Source: Sedimenticola thiotaurini (GTDB taxonomy: Bacteria > Pseudomonadota > Gammaproteobacteria > Chromatiales > Chromatiaceae). Taken from it: DNA of 64,000 bases. Under the pieces are notes generated by a model. That model searched no databases, was not told the DNA's origin, and was given only the letters and a program-made list of their open reading frames with translations. The stretch lies in assembly GCA_007713595.1 (NCBI GenBank), contig VMRY01000034.1:1-64000 (forward strand), written 5' to 3'. Below, piece by piece: positions 60,755-64,000 of this stretch. A program made the position numbers and the translations under genes. The first letter of the stretch is position 1; the number at the start of each line of letters is the position of its first letter.

Positions 60755-61294
60755 CTAGGGAAAGAAAGAGTTCATCATACCCATGGGGCGGGCGATCTGC
60801 CGTACATTCTGTCGTATCAGCGAGACATTACCGGTCATATGGCCGGTTCGTTGTTCTATATTGAAAAGGCTGAATGTCATTAGTCCCATGTCCTGATTGA
60901 TTACGTCGACATTCACGGCCATATCTGACATGGCATTACCAATTCTGGGTAACGATTGCGACATCTCCGCCGTGTGGATACTGATGTTGTCCATATATTG
61001 AATACTGTTATCAATTGACTGAACATGTTCTGCAATAGTCGACATGTTGCCGGTCACTTCACTTAGGTTGTGATGCATGGAGTCCATGTTCTGGACGATG
61101 CCATCCAGGTCTTTATAAAGTACACGGACGTAGTAGACATTAAAGACGGCCAGTATGACTAACAGAAGTGAGATGATAATGATCACCAGGTTGGTGATCC
61201 AGAAGTGGCGGGCCCGTTCATCAAGGTGCAGTTGAGTCTCCCGTCCTATGCGGGCAACTGTCTCGATCAGTACGCGTCTTGGATCATCAGCCAC
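60755..61294 (-). CDS. Membrane-anchored coiled-coil protein A, unknown function
   Basis: A 179-residue protein with a cytoplasmic N-terminus, one membrane helix (about 31-52, LVIIIISLLLVILAVFNVYY) and then a long methionine/asparagine-rich coiled coil with heptad-like units such as IVQNMDSMHHNLSEVTGNMS. The C-terminus is RQIARPMGMMNSFFP. It is a paralogue of the downstream/upstream neighbour 61310-61891: both end with R-x-(M/S)-x-N..FP and have the same layout. I do not recognise a family. Possibly a filament-forming or methyl-accepting-like membrane scaffold. Confidence 0.8.
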   Translation of the reverse strand: MADDPRRVLIETVARIGRETQLHLDERARHFWITNLVIIIISLLLVILAVFNVYYVRVLYKDLDGIVQNMDSMHHNLSEVTGNMSTIAEHVQSIDNSIQYMDNISIHTAEMSQSLPRIGNAMSDMAVNVDVINQDMGLMTFSLFNIEQRTGHMTGNVSLIRQNVRQIARPMGMMNSFFP

Positions 61295-61309
61295 GTTTAT
61301 GCTCCAGCA

Positions 61310-61891
61310 TCAGGGAAAGGGAACCATTTTGTTAAAGGAGCGAGCCGGTTGCCCCATTCGATGCATCTCCAGACCCATGCCACTGACTTCGTTGTCCATG
61401 TGATTCATGATGGTGGAGATATTGTCTACATTACCGCGTACAGTATTCATATGCCCACTGATCTGATTAACCGAAGTGCGCATGGTTTCCAAATCCGTGG
61501 CGATGTCATTCATCTCCTTCGTCATAACATCCGTGTGCTGGTCGAGTCCTTGCAGCAGCGCGACACGGTGCTCCATGGAGGCAACAGCCGCATCGATTTG
61601 GGACATGCGTTCAGATACAGTGCTGAAGTCCCGGTTCATCTTGGTGACAACATCAGAGATGCGGTTGATCTGGGAAGAGAGGGTGAGAAGCAGTATGAGT
61701 ATTGAGGCGGCGATCAGCCCAAGAATAACCAAGCCCGTGCCGATTCCGTAATTGAGTCGGTTAGCCAGTTTGTTCTTGATATTGATCTGGCTGAGCATGA
61801 TGCCTTCAAAGGAACTAACGGCCCGCATGAACTGCTGTTGCAGAACGGTATCGTCAGTGCTGGAAGGGGCATTGTTATTCTCTTCGGCCAT
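61310..61891 (-). CDS. Membrane-anchored coiled-coil protein B, paralogue of protein A
   Basis: A 193-residue protein (start at 61891; the frame runs to 61936) with a soluble N-terminus, one membrane helix (about 52-74, GLVILGLIAASILILLLTL) and a coiled-coil C-terminal part containing MTKEMNDIATDLETMRTSVN and HMNTVRGNVDNISTIMNHMD. The C-terminus is GQPARSFNKMVPFP. It precedes protein A by 15 bp on the same strand, so the two are co-expressed. The heptad spacing and Met/Asn content match protein A closely. Function unknown; they may form a hetero-oligomer. Confidence 0.8.
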   Translation of the reverse strand: MAEENNNAPSSTDDTVLQQQFMRAVSSFEGIMLSQINIKNKLANRLNYGIGTGLVILGLIAASILILLLTLSSQINRISDVVTKMNRDFSTVSERMSQIDAAVASMEHRVALLQGLDQHTDVMTKEMNDIATDLETMRTSVNQISGHMNTVRGNVDNISTIMNHMDNEVSGMGLEMHRMGQPARSFNKMVPFP

Positions 61892-62006
61892 ATACTTCTT
61901 GTCCGTCTGATATAGCTCAGAGAATACCCAAATCACAAGGGGTTTACCAGAGAATCCTTATGTAGATTGGTGGACTGGAATCAGATAAGTTAAATGACGC
62001 AGTGCA

Positions 62007-63845
62007 TCATGAAGGAGAAGCTGTTTCTGCCTCATGCAGGGCAATGGCATTCATGAACTCGTCACCATAGCGTTCCAGTTTGGCCTGACCGACACCACTG
62101 ATGGCAAGAAATTCATCCACCTCGGTTGGTTTGTCCCGTGCCATCAGCAGCAGTGAGTTATCTCCAAACACTACGTAAGGTGGCACGTTAGCCTCATCTG
62201 CCAGTGACTTGCGTAGGGTGCGCAGGCGCTCAAACAGGGCCTCATCGTAGGGTCCAATCTCGGCTGCGCCCTTGGGGGCCTTAGCTTTGCGCTGCGCCTT
62301 TTCCTTGATGCGGGGCAGGGCGAGTTGCAGGGGCTTTTCGCCACGCAGGACCGGTCGCGATTCGGGCGTCAGGCGTAGCACGGAGTAGTGCTCGATATCC
62401 TGTAGCAGGTAGCCGTGATGGATCAGTTGACGAATCAGGCTGGACCACTCGATCTCTGTTTTATCGTTGCCAATGCCATAGGTACTGAGTTGGTTGTGAC
62501 CCAGCCGACGTATACGCTCATTATCGGCGCCACGAAGGACATCGATAACGTGTTTAATACCAAACGCCTGTCCTACCCGATAGACACAGGAGAGTGCCTT
62601 GCGGGCATCTTCGGTGGCATCGAATGTCTCTGGCGGGTCAAGACAGAGGTCGCAGTTGCCGCAGCCGCCATCAATCTGTTCACCAAAGTAGTTCAGCAAC
62701 ACCTGGCGGCGACAGGTCACACTCTCGGCCAGTGCAATCATGGTATTGAGTTTATGGATTTCGATGCGTACCCGATCCGGGTTGTCACCGCTCTCAACCA
62801 GTTGGCGCACCAGCACGATATCCTGGGTACCAAACAGCAAGAGTGCTTCCGCAGGCAGGCCGTCGCGGCCGGCACGCCCGGTCTCCTGATAATAGCTCTC
62901 GATATTTTTTGGTAGATCATAGTGCACCACAAAGCGCACATTGGGTTTGTCTATGCCCATGCCAAAGGCCACAGTGGCCACCACAATATCGATCTCATCT
63001 CGCAGGAACTGCTCCTGAACCCAGTTGCGCTGTTCCGAAGAGAGTCCAGCATGATAGGCCGCCGCACGAATGCCTTTCTCGTAGAGTTGCGCGGTGAGTC
63101 GTTCTACCCGTTTTCTACTCAACGCATAAATAATACCAGCATCATTCTTGTGGCTATCCAGAAACTGGCGCAATTGATTAAACGGATTGTGCTTTTCCAG
63201 CACCGCATAACGGATATTTGGCCGATCAAATCCGGTGATGTGACAGGCGGCCTTCTCCAATCCCAGTACCCGCCGGATATCCTTGCGGGTCTGCGGATCT
63301 GCGGTGGCCGTCAGGGCGATACGGGGGATAGTTGGGAACAGTTCTGCCAGTCGTCCGAGTTGGGCGTACTCGGGCCTGAAGTCATGACCCCACTGTGAGA
63401 CACAGTGCGCCTCATCAATGGCGATCAGTGCGATCTCTATCTGTTGCAGACGCTCAATAAAATCTGGCCGCATGAGTCGTTCGGGGGCCACATAGAGCAG
63501 ATCCAGTTCACCGTTATGTAGCTGGGACAATATTCGTCGGGCACTCTCGGCATCCAGCGATGAGTTATAAAAGGCGGCTGATACGCCGTTGGCCTTGAGG
63601 GCGTCCACCTGATCCTTCATCAGGGAGATGAGAGGTGATATCACGATGCCCAAACCTTGACGTAGCAGGGTGGGGAGTTGGTAACAGAGCGATTTACCTC
63701 CTCCTGTCGGCATCAGCACAAATGCTGAGTCACCCGCGATGACCTGTTCAATGATTTCACGCTGATGCGGGCGGAATTCGCCATACCCGAAAACCTTGCT
63801 GAGTGTCTGGCTGAGTTGGTCAGTTGTCTGGGGGGCGACATTCAT
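62007..63845 (-). CDS. recQ: ATP-dependent DNA helicase RecQ
   Basis: A 612-residue helicase. Motif I is LMPTGGGKSLCYQLP, motif II DEAHC (IAIDEAHCVSQWGHDFRP), motif VI HYDLPKNIESYYQETGRAGR. The RecQ-C zinc site is GGCGNCDLCLDPP and an HRDC domain closes the protein (EFLAISGVGQAKLERYGDEF). RecQ unwinds DNA at stalled forks and in recombination. The length matches E. coli. A 155-bp leader follows to the window end with no further gene. Confidence 0.96.
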   Translation of the reverse strand: MNVAPQTTDQLSQTLSKVFGYGEFRPHQREIIEQVIAGDSAFVLMPTGGGKSLCYQLPTLLRQGLGIVISPLISLMKDQVDALKANGVSAAFYNSSLDAESARRILSQLHNGELDLLYVAPERLMRPDFIERLQQIEIALIAIDEAHCVSQWGHDFRPEYAQLGRLAELFPTIPRIALTATADPQTRKDIRRVLGLEKAACHITGFDRPNIRYAVLEKHNPFNQLRQFLDSHKNDAGIIYALSRKRVERLTAQLYEKGIRAAAYHAGLSSEQRNWVQEQFLRDEIDIVVATVAFGMGIDKPNVRFVVHYDLPKNIESYYQETGRAGRDGLPAEALLLFGTQDIVLVRQLVESGDNPDRVRIEIHKLNTMIALAESVTCRRQVLLNYFGEQIDGGCGNCDLCLDPPETFDATEDARKALSCVYRVGQAFGIKHVIDVLRGADNERIRRLGHNQLSTYGIGNDKTEIEWSSLIRQLIHHGYLLQDIEHYSVLRLTPESRPVLRGEKPLQLALPRIKEKAQRKAKAPKGAAEIGPYDEALFERLRTLRKSLADEANVPPYVVFGDNSLLLMARDKPTEVDEFLAISGVGQAKLERYGDEFMNAIALHEAETASPS

Positions 63846-64000
63846 GGGCGCATTCTAAAGGGTACTGGCAGAGGATGATAGCCGGTCTGCGGAAAGCGCT
63901 CCTGAGCCTTGTTCTGACTAGATGGCAGAGAGTCAGTTGAGGCGTATTGCTGTATGAGTACTGTGTTTCCCGTGTACCCACTAAACTTAGCCAGAAAACA

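Overview
The window looks like part of the chromosome of a Gram-negative gammaproteobacterium, probably marine or estuarine. The basis is the TamA/TamB pair, several lipoproteins, a glycine-zipper outer-membrane protein, RecQ, a photolyase, a YcbZ-type Lon-like protease and proteobacterial operon styles. I cannot name the genus; the mix would suit a sulfur-cycle organism (Chromatiales or Sedimenticola-like), but that is inference. No tRNA, rRNA, CRISPR array, transposase or prophage was seen.

Layout. 1-3.2 kb: remains of a DNA-defence region, with a 5'-truncated AT-rich HNH nuclease, an orphan type I methyltransferase (hsdM) carrying two in-frame palindromic repeat insertions, and a frameshifted stub of a restriction-type protein. 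3.2-6.7 kb: a GC-richer dimethylsulfoniopropionate (DMSP) module, acuR-acuI-dddY, with two nearly identical AcuR promoter/operators. 7.1-12.7 kb: a Fic protein, an AsmA protein, and a divergent Lrp regulator/methionine gamma-lyase pair. 12.8-22 kb: envelope and housekeeping genes (tamA-tamB, marC, lipoproteins, photolyase). 22-27.7 kb: a cluster with an MlrC-type metallopeptidase, an Ala/Orn-type racemase and a DUF1611 protein, divergent from an ornithine cyclodeaminase homologue, with an ABM-domain pseudogene at its end. 27.7-34.7 kb: palindromic repeats, then a DctB/DctD two-component system divergent from a DctPQM TRAP transporter with a sigma-54 promoter. 34.7-49.7 kb: OsmC protein, methyltransferases, two winged-helix/TPR regulators, PfpI, small proteins, a four-gene methyltransferase/nitrilase/CN-hydrolase/membrane-protein operon, an HHH protein and the Lon-like protease. 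50-60.6 kb: a complete C-P lyase operon, phnCDEFGHIJKLMNP, without phnO. 60.7-63.9 kb: twin membrane-anchored coiled-coil proteins and RecQ.

How the genes work together. Three modules target marine organic sulfur and phosphorus: DddY cleaves DMSP to dimethyl sulfide and acrylate and AcuI handles the acryloyl-CoA branch; methionine gamma-lyase releases methanethiol; C-P lyase strips phosphate from phosphonates. The TRAP system imports organic acids, and the racemase/OCD/DUF1611/MlrC cluster probably deals with D-amino-acid-containing or modified peptides. The least explained parts are the methyltransferase-nitrilase-CN hydrolase-membrane operon (42.0-45.7 kb), the MlrC/racemase/DUF1611/OCD cluster, and the twin coiled-coil proteins (60.8-61.9 kb).
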